From the NCBI GenBank assembly GCA_031425455.1, contig JANPJJ010000151.1, positions 1 to 31,217 of the forward strand: a stretch of 31,217 nucleotides of DNA. Reading direction: 5' to 3'. The DNA is from Sandaracinobacteroides sp031425455. Lineage in GTDB: Bacteria; Pseudomonadota; Alphaproteobacteria; Sphingomonadales; Sphingomonadaceae. The position numbers and the translations under genes were made by a program. The notes under the pieces are model-generated. The model was given only the letters and a program-made list of their open reading frames with translations, ran no database searches and had not been told where the DNA came from. Positions 9,138-16,282 of this stretch are shown here, one piece after another. Within the stretch, counting starts at the first letter, position 1. Each line of letters begins with the position of its first letter.

Positions 9138-9893
9138 ATGACCCTTTTCGCCCCGATTTCCAAGACCGGTCCCGAAGGCCAGCGCGCCGTCCTGGGGCGG
9201 AATCTCACCTACGGCCTGCTCGACAGCCTGGGTCGTGCGATCGTCACCGGCCATTACGATGGCGGCAGCTTCCCGACCGAGGCGCAGCTTGCCCAGCAGC
9301 ACGGCGTCAGCCGATCGGTCACGCGCGAAGCCGTGAAGATGCTCACCGCCAAGGGCCTTCTCAGCGCCCGGCCGCGCCAGGGCACGGTGATCCAGCCCGC
9401 CGAGCTGTGGAACCTGTTCGACCCGGATGTGCTGAGCTGGCTTCTGGAGCGGAAATTCTCGGTCGACCTCTTGAAACATTTCAACCAGCTGAGGATCGCG
9501 ATCGAGCCCGAAGCGGCAGCGCTGGCAGCTCGTTTCGCCGAATCCGGCGACCTCTCCGCAATCTCGGCCGGCCTTGCCCGGATGAGGGCGGCCGAAGACG
9601 GGCTCGACAACCCGCTGGAGGCCGACATCGCCTTTCACATCGCCCTGTTGCTGGCTGCAAAGAACCCTTTCTACGCCCAGTTCCGCGATGTCGTCTCCAC
9701 GGCGCTTCGCACCTCGATCCGCTTCACCAACCGGATCAAGGGCCGCAGCGCCAGCGTGCCGGACCATGCCGCCGTGCTGGATGCGATCCGGGCCCGCGAT
9801 CCCGACGCCGCGCGAGACGCGATGCGCCGGTTGATCGGCGATGTGCTCGCGCTGATCGACGAAGCCGAAAGGCAGAACCTGCCCGTCGAGTAA
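9138..9893 (+). CDS. GntR-family transcriptional regulator with FCD domain (FadR subfamily), probable galactonate-pathway repressor
   Basis: A 251-residue DNA-binding regulator. The N-terminal winged helix-turn-helix spans about residues 22-90, with FPTEAQLAQQHGVSRSVTREA as the recognition region and a GTVI wing. The C-terminal ligand-binding FCD domain follows (about 105-240), with likely metal/ligand residues in EADIAFHIALL and PDHAAVLDAI. Such proteins usually repress catabolic operons and release DNA when bound to a sugar acid; E. coli DgoR, which controls the dgo operon, belongs to this subfamily. The position, divergent from symporter-dgoK-dgoA and beside a putative operator, supports a DgoR-like role. 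The real effector (galactonate, its lactone or KDGal) cannot be read from sequence. Its stop lies 4 bases from the converging GH43 stop with no terminator between. Confidence 0.9.
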   Translation: MTLFAPISKTGPEGQRAVLGRNLTYGLLDSLGRAIVTGHYDGGSFPTEAQLAQQHGVSRSVTREAVKMLTAKGLLSARPRQGTVIQPAELWNLFDPDVLSWLLERKFSVDLLKHFNQLRIAIEPEAAALAARFAESGDLSAISAGLARMRAAEDGLDNPLEADIAFHIALLLAAKNPFYAQFRDVVSTALRTSIRFTNRIKGRSASVPDHAAVLDAIRARDPDAARDAMRRLIGDVLALIDEAERQNLPVE

Positions 9894-9897
9894 GGGG

Positions 9898-10881
9898 TCA
9901 CTCCTCCGCGCTCATCCGGATCGGCTCGATCTGGCCGAGCCGGTCATAGCCGATCGGCTGGATCGCCACCCGCCGCTTGTCGGCATAGGGGCCTGAGCCG
10001 CGCTTCCCCTCCCAGCGGTGATAGACGATCAGCCACTGGCCGTCGGCCGGGTCCTGCACGAAACTGTGGTGCCCCGGCCCTTTGAAGCGCCGGTCGCTTT
10101 CAAGCAGCACGCCGCGATATTTCCACGGTCCCAGCGGGCTCGGCGCCATGGCATAGTGCACCGAATAGTCCGCCGTGTTCCACCGCCCCCGGCTGTAGGA
10201 CAGATAGTAGATGCCATTTCGCTCGTGCAGGAACGGGGCTTCGGTAAATCCCGGCGGCTGGTCCACCGCCACTTCGCGCTGGATGGCCAGCAGGTTCGGC
10301 GAAAGCTCGTACACCCGGAGCTTCGCCCCGGCGCTGCCGCCCGCATAGAGATAGGACTTGCCCGAGCGTCTGTCGGCGAAGACGAACGGATCGATCGCCT
10401 CGAAGCCGTCGCCGCCGCTGAGCAGGGGTTTGCCCGAGTCGGTGCAGGGCCCCCCGGGCCCGGCGCAGACGGCAACCCCGGTCCGGCTCGGCGTCGGGTT
10501 CTGCGGGCCCACCGAATAGAACAGCAGATAGCGCCCCCCTGCCTGCACCATGTCCGGCGCCCACAGATAATGGCGGGGCGCCCGGTCGTCCTTGACCCAG
10601 CCGATGTCCTTCAGGGCGATCAGTGGCGGGTGCCGTTCCCAGCTCCGCCGGTCGGGGCTGGACCAGGCCTCCAGCACCTTGCCTTCGGTGGTCGGATAGA
10701 TCCACATCCGGCCGTCGACGAACATCGCATCGGGATCGGCGCCCGCGAAGACGGACTTCACCTCGGCAGCCCGCTTTACCTCCGCCGCCCGCTCTACCTC
10801 GGCACATTGGACCCCGCCTGCGCCGAGCAGCAGCGCCGCCAGCGCCGCCGCGGCACCCCGGCGAAGAGGGTGCGACCTCAC
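9898..10881 (-). CDS. Glycoside hydrolase family 43 protein, exported
   Basis: A 327-residue five-bladed beta-propeller glycosidase with a signal peptide (basic start, hydrophobic 10-24, cleavage near residue 27). The three GH43 carboxylates are visible: base D49 in AGADPDAMF, pKa modulator D164 in EAIDPFVF and acid E214 in FTEAPFLH. The late block GPGHHSFV..PADGQWLIVYHRW is also typical. GH43 enzymes are inverting and act mainly on arabinan, xylan or galactan/galactofuranose side chains. The galactose locus suggests a galactose- or arabinose-bearing substrate, but the subfamily cannot be assigned by eye. Start is GTG at 10881, supplied with GAGGGAGG by a tandem 14-bp duplication. It is the last gene of the dehydratase-galM-GH5-GH43 operon. 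Residues 27-42 are a threefold AEV(E/K)RA repeat not needed by the fold. Confidence 0.88.
   Translation of the reverse strand: MRSHPLRRGAAAALAALLLGAGGVQCAEVERAAEVKRAAEVKSVFAGADPDAMFVDGRMWIYPTTEGKVLEAWSSPDRRSWERHPPLIALKDIGWVKDDRAPRHYLWAPDMVQAGGRYLLFYSVGPQNPTPSRTGVAVCAGPGGPCTDSGKPLLSGGDGFEAIDPFVFADRRSGKSYLYAGGSAGAKLRVYELSPNLLAIQREVAVDQPPGFTEAPFLHERNGIYYLSYSRGRWNTADYSVHYAMAPSPLGPWKYRGVLLESDRRFKGPGHHSFVQDPADGQWLIVYHRWEGKRGSGPYADKRRVAIQPIGYDRLGQIEPIRMSAEE
10758..10805 (-). repeat. In-frame 18-bp tandem repeat in the GH43 N-terminus
   Basis: Three near-identical 18-bp units encode AEVERA, AEVKRA and AEVKS directly after the predicted signal peptidase site. The charged repeat probably forms a short linker. 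It is a slippage-type expansion. Confidence 0.7.
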
Positions 10882-10905
10882 CGTGCCTCCCTCACCGTGC
10901 CTCCC
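10878..10905 (-). repeat. Tandem 14-bp duplication carrying ribosome site and GTG start of the GH43 gene
   Basis: TCACCGTGCCTCCC (plus strand) occurs twice back to back, with a third partial copy covering the GH5 stop. On the coding strand each unit brings a GAGGGAGG sequence and a GTG. The upstream GTG opens only a 5-codon frame ending in TGA that overlaps the real GTG start. The unit is not a multiple of three, so copy-number change would shift which GTG is in frame. Confidence 0.8.
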
Positions 10906-12087
10906 TCACCGGGCCTGGCGCGCGGCCCTGCGCGGCGCGCTCTCCGTCACCACGCCCTTGGGCAGGCTGGCGAGGCGCTTGATCAACTCGGTCTCCGCCA
11001 CCCGATACGGCGTCCCGTCGGCGCGCAGCACCTCGTGGAACCAGATGGCGGGCTCCTCCATGATGTAGGGGCGCTTCCAGCTGTCCCACGGAAACCGCGT
11101 CTGCGACCGCCCGTCGACGAAGCCCCAGTTGATCATCGCGATGTTCAGCCGCTTGCCGATCGGCAGCGAACCGTCGAAGGTGGAGCCGTTGCCGCGCGCC
11201 ATGAACTCGGTGCACAGCACCGGCCGGCCATAGCTGAGCATCTGCTTTGCCCGCTCCTCGAACTTCTCCGGCCAGTTATAGTCGTGGAAGCTCATCACGT
11301 CGGAGCGGGTCACCTGGATCTTCTCGATCGCATCCAGCTTGTCGAACTGGTCCCAATGGTCGCCGATCCACAGGCCCGAGGTCAGCGGCTGCGTCGGGTT
11401 GACCGACTGCGCCCAGTCGAACGTCTTGGCCAGCAGCTCGGCAATATGCTTCTGCTTTTCCTTCAGTTTCTCGGGCGTTGCGTTGTAATTGCCCCCGCCC
11501 GGATTGTTCGGCTCGTTCCACACGTCCCAGGCCAGCACGCGCTTGTCGTTGGCAAACGAGCCCACCACGTCCTTCACATAGCCTTCCAGCTTGCCATACT
11601 GGCTCCGGTCGGACAGCCGCGCGGTGCCCGGCGCCTGCACCCAGCCCGAATTGTGCACGCCCGGGATCGGCGGGCGCTGCGGCCCGGCGACCGGGTCCGG
11701 GTCCCAGCAGCTGTCGAACAGAACGAACACCGGGCGGATGCCGTGGCGCGCGGCGATCTCCAGGAAGATGTTCATGCGCGCCTTCAGCCCTTCGGGGTCC
11801 TTTTCCCACAGGATATTGTGCAGATAGACCCGCATCGTGTTCATGCCGAGCTGGCGGGCCCAGCCCAGTTCCTTGTCGATGGTGGCCGGATCAAAGCTCC
11901 CGGCCTGCCACATTTCCAGCTGGTTGATGGCGTTCGCCGGCAGATAGTTGGAGCCGACCAGCCAGGGCTGCGCCTCGTACCAGCTGTTGGCCTCCGTCTT
12001 GGTCCAGAGGTCCCGCGCATTCGCGGCGTTCGGCAGCACCGCCAGGATCAGGGCGGCGGCAATCTCGAGGTTGCGATTGATGATCAT
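10906..12087 (-). CDS. Glycoside hydrolase family 5 / cellulase-family protein, exported
   Basis: A 393-residue (beta/alpha)8-barrel hydrolase of the clan GH-A type. A signal peptide covers residues 1-24 (hydrophobic 9-18, ending in ANA). The acid/base glutamate is E192 in WDVWNEPNNPG and the nucleophile is most likely E294 in RPVLCTEF; the strand segments GMNTMRVYLHN and RPVFVLFDSCWDPDP fit the barrel. Relatives are commonly labelled cellulase-family or xylanase-like, but specificity is not known from sequence; a galactan or arabinogalactan-type substrate is inferred from the locus. The ATG at 12087 overlaps the galM stop (ATGA) and has AAGGA 6 bases upstream. The protein should act in the periplasm or outside the cell, ahead of the symporter. 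Confidence 0.85.
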   Translation of the reverse strand: MIINRNLEIAAALILAVLPNAANARDLWTKTEANSWYEAQPWLVGSNYLPANAINQLEMWQAGSFDPATIDKELGWARQLGMNTMRVYLHNILWEKDPEGLKARMNIFLEIAARHGIRPVFVLFDSCWDPDPVAGPQRPPIPGVHNSGWVQAPGTARLSDRSQYGKLEGYVKDVVGSFANDKRVLAWDVWNEPNNPGGGNYNATPEKLKEKQKHIAELLAKTFDWAQSVNPTQPLTSGLWIGDHWDQFDKLDAIEKIQVTRSDVMSFHDYNWPEKFEERAKQMLSYGRPVLCTEFMARGNGSTFDGSLPIGKRLNIAMINWGFVDGRSQTRFPWDSWKRPYIMEEPAIWFHEVLRADGTPYRVAETELIKRLASLPKGVVTESAPRRAARQAR

Positions 12088-13271
12088 CTGTTGTCCTTCC
12101 CCTTTACCCGTGCTTTTGCCTGCGCCGGCGCCGGCTTTCCGGTCGTCAGCCGATAGGTCATGAGGTTGCGATAGGTCTGCCCGGGCGCCAGCCGCGCCGA
12201 TCCGAACGCCGGCTGGTTGGGTGTATCGGGAAAGATCTGCGGCTCCAGCACGAAGGCATCCCCGGCGCGATATATGCGGCCGGATTTGCCAATGCTGGTG
12301 CCGTCCAGGAAGTTGCCCGAATAAAATTGCAGCCCGGGCTGGGTGGACCACAGCTCGAACCCACGGCCCGAAACCGGATCCTCGGCCCGCGCCACCAGCT
12401 GTTCGCGCGGCGAAACCTCGCGCCGCAGCACCCAGTTGTGATCATAGCCGCGCCCGAACCGGATCTGCTGGTCCCGCCCGTCGCGGACCCGCTCGCCGAT
12501 GGCCCGGGGGCTGCGGAAGTCGAACGGCGTGCCGGCGACCGGCTGCACCACGCCTGTGGGGATCGCCCCGGCATCGGTCGGCAGATAGGCGTCGGCCGGG
12601 ATCGTCAGGATCGTGCCCATCGCGCCGTTCGCCGAACCCTCGCCCGACAGGTTCCAATAGGCATGGTTGGTGATGTTCACGAGGGTCGGCGCGTCGGTCG
12701 TCGCCCGATATTCGATCGAGAGATGGTTGGCCTCGTCGAGCGAATAGACCGCATCCACCGTCATCCGGCCGGGATAGCCTTGGTCGCCGTCCGGGCTGAC
12801 GAGCCGCAGATGGACCGACGCTTTGGGTCCATCGCTGACCTTCACCACGTCCCACAACAGCTTGTCGAACCCCGCCTTGCCGCCATGCAGCGAATTCGGG
12901 CCGTTGTTCACCGGGACTGTATAAGGTCTGCCGTCCAGCGTGAAGCGGCCCGTGGCGATCCGGTTGGCGAAGCGGCCCACCGTGCTCCCCATATATTGCG
13001 GGTTGGCGAGATACTCCTGAAGCGTGCCGTGCCCCAGCGCGATGTCGGCCGGCGTCCCGTCTCGGTCCGGCAGGATCACCGAGTGCAGCATGGCGCCATA
13101 GGCAACGACCGTCGCCGAAACGCCGTTGCCGTTCATGAGCGTCACCGCCGGCACCGGGCGGCCATCGGCAAGCGTCCCGAACACCGACTGCTTCGCCGTT
13201 CCGGCCTGTGCCGGCGCAACAGCCAGCGCCAGCGCCGCCGAAGCTGCCAGTCCTGCTTTCCGTCCCTTCAT
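12084..13271 (-). CDS. galM: Aldose 1-epimerase (galactose mutarotase), exported
   Basis: A 395-residue mutarotase that interconverts alpha and beta anomers of galactose or a related aldose. Visible family residues are RFANRIA, NNGPNSLHGG (substrate Asn and His), the acid His in NITNHAYWNLSG and the base Glu in FVLEPQIFPDTPNQP. A signal peptide (MKGRKAGL then an alanine-rich core ending AQA) indicates periplasmic action, unlike cytoplasmic GalM of enterics. The ATG at 13271 was chosen for its GAGGAAGAGG ribosome site and the signal peptide that follows; a longer frame to 13370 would overlap the dehydratase gene. It lies 16 bases after the dehydratase stop and overlaps the GH5 start by 4 bases. 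Confidence 0.92.
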   Translation of the reverse strand: MKGRKAGLAASAALALAVAPAQAGTAKQSVFGTLADGRPVPAVTLMNGNGVSATVVAYGAMLHSVILPDRDGTPADIALGHGTLQEYLANPQYMGSTVGRFANRIATGRFTLDGRPYTVPVNNGPNSLHGGKAGFDKLLWDVVKVSDGPKASVHLRLVSPDGDQGYPGRMTVDAVYSLDEANHLSIEYRATTDAPTLVNITNHAYWNLSGEGSANGAMGTILTIPADAYLPTDAGAIPTGVVQPVAGTPFDFRSPRAIGERVRDGRDQQIRFGRGYDHNWVLRREVSPREQLVARAEDPVSGRGFELWSTQPGLQFYSGNFLDGTSIGKSGRIYRAGDAFVLEPQIFPDTPNQPAFGSARLAPGQTYRNLMTYRLTTGKPAPAQAKARVKGKDNR

Positions 13272-13287
13272 CGCCGCCTCTTCCTCT

Positions 13288-15141
13288 TCAGTGGCTGTCG
13301 CGCGGAATACCCATGGTCTGGGCAATTCGCTGGTAGCCCACCGCCGTTTCCAGCACGGCGCCGCCATCATACTGCCCCGTCATTGAACGGTGGATTTCCT
13401 GCCAGGGCGTCTGCGACGGCGGCACCAGCGACGCCGACACCTCGGCAAGTTCGGCCCGCCGCCGCTCGATCTCGGCCGCCTCCACCAGCATGTCGACCCG
13501 CCGCAGGCCAAGGTCGATCCGCACCCGGTCCCCGGTCCGCAGCAAGGCAAGCCCCCCACCCGCCGCGGCTTCGGGCGCCGCGTTCAGGATCGATGGCGAC
13601 CCGCTGGTGCCCGACTGCCGCCCGTCGCCGATGCAGGGCAGCGCATCGATCCCGGCGCGGATCAGCGCCACGGGGGGACGCATGTTCACGACTTCGGCGC
13701 CACCCGGGTAGCCGATCGGCCCCACGCCCCGGATCACGAGAAAGCTGCGCTCGTCGATCCCCAGCGCCGGATTGTCGATCTCGCGGTGATACTGCTCCGG
13801 CCCGTCGAACACGATGGCCCGCCCCTCGAACGCCTCGGGGTCTTCGGGGTCGCTCAAATAGCGCGCCCGGAAATCGTCCGAAATCACCGACAGCTTCATC
13901 ACTGCGCTGTCGAACAGATTGCCCGACAGGATCGTCAGCCCCGCGTGCAGCATCAGCGGCCGTCCGAACGGCCGGATCACATCCTCATTCTCGATCCGCG
14001 CGTCCGCCACATTCTCCGCCACGGTCCGCCCGTTCGCCGACAGCACCGAGCCTTCCAGCAGGCCGGCGCGATAAAGTTCGCCCATCACCGCCGGCACGCC
14101 GCCCGCCCGGTAATAGTCCTCGCCCAGATACTCCCCGGCGGGCTGCAAATTCACCAGGAGCGGGATGTCCGCCCCATGCGCCTCCCAATCGGCCAGGCTC
14201 AGTTCCACCCCCATGTGTCGCGCGATCGCGATCAGATGAATGGGCGCGTTGGTCGATCCGCCAATTGCCGAATTCACCCGGATCGCGTTCAGAAAGGCCG
14301 CGCGGGTCATGATGTCCGAAGGCTTGCGATCGGCCCGCACCATTTCCACGATTCGCCGCCCGGTCTCCCAGGCGCATTGCTGCCGGTCGCGATAGGGCGC
14401 AGGAATCGCGGCTGACCCGGGCAGCGACATGCCGAGCGCCTCGGTCAGCGAGTTCATCGTCGTCGCCGTGCCCATCGTGTTGCAGAAGCCGGTCGACGGC
14501 GCCGACGAGGCCACCAGCTCAATGAACCGCCTGTTGTCGATCTCGCCGGCCGCCAGCATCTCGCGTGCCCTCCACACGATCGTGCCCGACCCGGTGCGCT
14601 CGCCCTTGTACCAGCCGTTCAGCATCGGGCCCACCGACAGCGCGATCGCCGGGATGTTCACCGTGGCCGCCGCCATCAGGCAGGCCGGCGTGGTCTTGTC
14701 GCAGCCGATCGTCAGCACCACGCCGTCGATCGGATAGCCGTACAGCGTTTCCACCAGCCCCAGATAGGCGAGGTTCCGGTCCAGCGCCGCAGTCGGGCGC
14801 TTGCCGGTTTCCTGGATCGGATGCACGGGAAACTCGATCGGCACGCCGCCGGCTTCGCGAATGCCGTCGCGCACGCGCTCGGCCAGCACGATGTGATGGC
14901 GGTTGCACGGGGTCAGGTCGCTTCCGGTCTGAGCGATCCCGATGATCGGCCGGCCCGACTGCAATTCCTCCAGGCTGATGCCGTAGTTCAGATAGCGCTC
15001 GACATAGAGCGCGGTCATGTCGGGATCGGCCGGATTGTCGAACCACGCGCGGGAACGCAGCCGCAGGCCCGCCGCCGCACCCTCGGCACCGCCGTCCCCC
15101 GTCGTCGTACCCACCCCTCGCCCGTCACTCACTTGCGTCAC
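13288..15141 (-). CDS. IlvD/Edd-family sugar-acid dehydratase (XylD-like), probable D-galactonate dehydratase
   Basis: A 617-residue Fe-S dehydratase that is similar along its length to Caulobacter xylonate dehydratase XylD. The cluster cysteines C79 (TPCNRHH), C147 (IGCDKTTPAC) and C220 (STGFCNTMG) are present, as are the metal-ligand lysine K149 and the GDGRQSGTSGSPSILN block near the C-terminus, consistent with the [2Fe-2S] pentonate-dehydratase branch. These enzymes convert aldonic acids to 2-keto-3-deoxy acids. The locus encodes galactose dehydrogenase, DgoK and DgoA but no enolase-superfamily DgoD, so the likely job here is D-galactonate to 2-dehydro-3-deoxygalactonate; L-arabinonate, D-xylonate or D-fuconate are alternatives. 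The start is ambiguous between GTGs at 15141 and 15132 inside a 13-bp repeat; AGGTGA is better spaced for 15132. First gene of its operon. Confidence 0.88.
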   Translation of the reverse strand: MTQVSDGRGVGTTTGDGGAEGAAAGLRLRSRAWFDNPADPDMTALYVERYLNYGISLEELQSGRPIIGIAQTGSDLTPCNRHHIVLAERVRDGIREAGGVPIEFPVHPIQETGKRPTAALDRNLAYLGLVETLYGYPIDGVVLTIGCDKTTPACLMAAATVNIPAIALSVGPMLNGWYKGERTGSGTIVWRAREMLAAGEIDNRRFIELVASSAPSTGFCNTMGTATTMNSLTEALGMSLPGSAAIPAPYRDRQQCAWETGRRIVEMVRADRKPSDIMTRAAFLNAIRVNSAIGGSTNAPIHLIAIARHMGVELSLADWEAHGADIPLLVNLQPAGEYLGEDYYRAGGVPAVMGELYRAGLLEGSVLSANGRTVAENVADARIENEDVIRPFGRPLMLHAGLTILSGNLFDSAVMKLSVISDDFRARYLSDPEDPEAFEGRAIVFDGPEQYHREIDNPALGIDERSFLVIRGVGPIGYPGGAEVVNMRPPVALIRAGIDALPCIGDGRQSGTSGSPSILNAAPEAAAGGGLALLRTGDRVRIDLGLRRVDMLVEAAEIERRRAELAEVSASLVPPSQTPWQEIHRSMTGQYDGGAVLETAVGYQRIAQTMGIPRDSH

Positions 15142-15164
15142 TCACCTGCGTCGCTCACTCGCTT
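15126..15164 (-). repeat. 13-bp tandem repeat over the dehydratase start site
   Basis: CACTCACYTGCGT occurs at 15126-15138 and 15139-15151, with a degenerate third copy at 15152-15164. On the coding strand each of the first two copies contains GTGAGTG, giving several possible GTG starts. Only the GTGs at 15141 and 15132 lead into the long frame; one at 15145 stops after six codons. Confidence 0.7.
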
Positions 15165-15205
15165 CGGCCGGGCTTGCGCAACAAGCCCGCGTTCCATAGA
15201 AAGCA

Positions 15206-15222
15206 TATTGATATGATAATAT
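15206..15222. promoter_or_regulatory. Candidate GntR operator, copy 2, in a divergent promoter region
   Basis: TATTGATATGATAATAT lies in the only AT-rich part of the spacer between the dehydratase operon (minus) and the galactose dehydrogenase gene (plus). It matches the copy at 9009-9025 at 12 of 17 positions, including an uninterrupted ATATGAT. It is also flanked by ATATT/AATAT arms. One site could serve both transcripts. Confidence 0.45.
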
Positions 15223-15248
15223 AGAGGAACGCAAGGGAGATAACAGCG

Positions 15249-16169
15249 GTGGCGCCACTCCAGATCGCAATTGTGGGCGTCGGCAAGATCGCTCTCGACC
15301 AGCATGTCCCGGCCCTTGCGGCAGACCCGCGGTTCCGCCTCGCCGCGACCGCCAGCCGCCACGGGCGGATCGACGGCGTGCCGGCCTATCCCGACATCGC
15401 CGCGCTGCTCGCGGCGGAACCCGGGCTCGACGCGGTGTCGCTGTGCACGCCGCCGGTTGCGCGCCACGCCATCGCCGCCGCCGCGATCGAGGCGGGGTTG
15501 CATGTGATGCTGGAAAAGCCCCCGGCGGCCACCATCCTGGAAGTCGAGGACCTCGCCCGCCTCGCGGAGGTGCGTAGCGTGACGCTGTTCGCCAGCTGGC
15601 ATTCGCGTGAAGCAGCCGGCGTCGCCCGCGCGCGGGACTGGCTTCGCCATCGGCGGATCCGCGCTGCCCGCATCCTCTGGAAGGAAGACATCCGCCAGTG
15701 GCACCCGGGCCAGCACTGGATCCTGGCCGCCGGCGGCATGGGCGTGTTCGACCCGGGCATCAATGCGCTCTCGATCCTCAGCACGATCCTGCCCGAGCCG
15801 CTGTTTGTTACCGAGGCCGCGTTGCAGATCCCCGAAGGTCGCGAAGGGCCGATCGCGGCGTGCATTTCGATGCAATCCGGAACCGCCAAGGTGGTTGCCG
15901 AGTTCGACTTTCGAAAGACCGGGGAACAGCAGTGGGATATCGAGATCGACACCGACGACGGGGTGCTGCTGCTGCGTGACGGGGGCGCCACGCTGGACGT
16001 GAAAGGGGCAGCGACAGGGGGCGAAAACCGCGAATATCCGGGGCTCTATGCCCGCTTCGCCGACCTGATCGTGGCCGGCAAGTCCGACGTCGATTCCACC
16101 CCGCTGAAGCTGGTGGCAGATGCCTTCCTGCTGGGAACACGGAGTGTCACCGACCCGATCGATTTCTGA
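15249..16169 (+). CDS. gal: D-galactose 1-dehydrogenase (Gfo/Idh/MocA family)
   Basis: A 306-residue NAD(P)-dependent oxidoreductase that oxidises D-galactose to galactonolactone, the first De Ley-Doudoroff step. The Rossmann fold opens with IAIVGVGKIALDQHVPAL, and E89-K90-P91 is the family catalytic lysine motif. WKEDIRQWHPGQHWI and GVFDPGINALSI (D168, N172) resemble the Pseudomonas fluorescens galactose dehydrogenase closely, as does the C-terminal SDVDSTPLKLVADAF. The start is GTG at 15249 with GGGAG 9 bases upstream. It is transcribed away from the dehydratase operon and toward the TonB receptor gene. L-arabinose or D-fucose may also be accepted, as is known in the family. Confidence 0.93.
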   Translation: MAPLQIAIVGVGKIALDQHVPALAADPRFRLAATASRHGRIDGVPAYPDIAALLAAEPGLDAVSLCTPPVARHAIAAAAIEAGLHVMLEKPPAATILEVEDLARLAEVRSVTLFASWHSREAAGVARARDWLRHRRIRAARILWKEDIRQWHPGQHWILAAGGMGVFDPGINALSILSTILPEPLFVTEAALQIPEGREGPIAACISMQSGTAKVVAEFDFRKTGEQQWDIEIDTDDGVLLLRDGGATLDVKGAATGGENREYPGLYARFADLIVAGKSDVDSTPLKLVADAFLLGTRSVTDPIDF

Positions 16170-16187
16170 CCGCCCATTTACTTGACT

Positions 16188-16204
16188 GATTTATCCTATT
16201 AATC
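16188..16204. promoter_or_regulatory. Candidate GntR operator, copy 3, upstream of the TonB receptor gene
   Basis: GATTTATCCTATTAATC is the most symmetrical of the three copies: the arms GATTTAT and ATTAATC are inverted with 6 of 7 matches around a 3-bp centre. It overlaps or follows a TTGACT hexamer at 16182-16187, where a bound repressor would block RNA polymerase. It lies 78 bases before the receptor ATG. Confidence 0.5.
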
Positions 16205-16282
16205 TCGTGTCATTCGGAACGCCACCAGACCAGAATTACTGATACGCCCGCAAAGGGCCGGCACGTTCAAGGGGAGTATGAT

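Noticed and set aside
10801..10881. Lipobox in the GH43 signal peptide (GVQC)
   Set aside because: Residue -2/-3 pattern does not fit the lipobox consensus, so ordinary signal peptidase I cleavage is preferred.
10018..14312. Long plus-strand frames opposite GH43, GH5, galM and the dehydratase
   Set aside because: They lack family similarity and ribosome sites, while the minus strand encodes four full-length enzymes with intact active sites.
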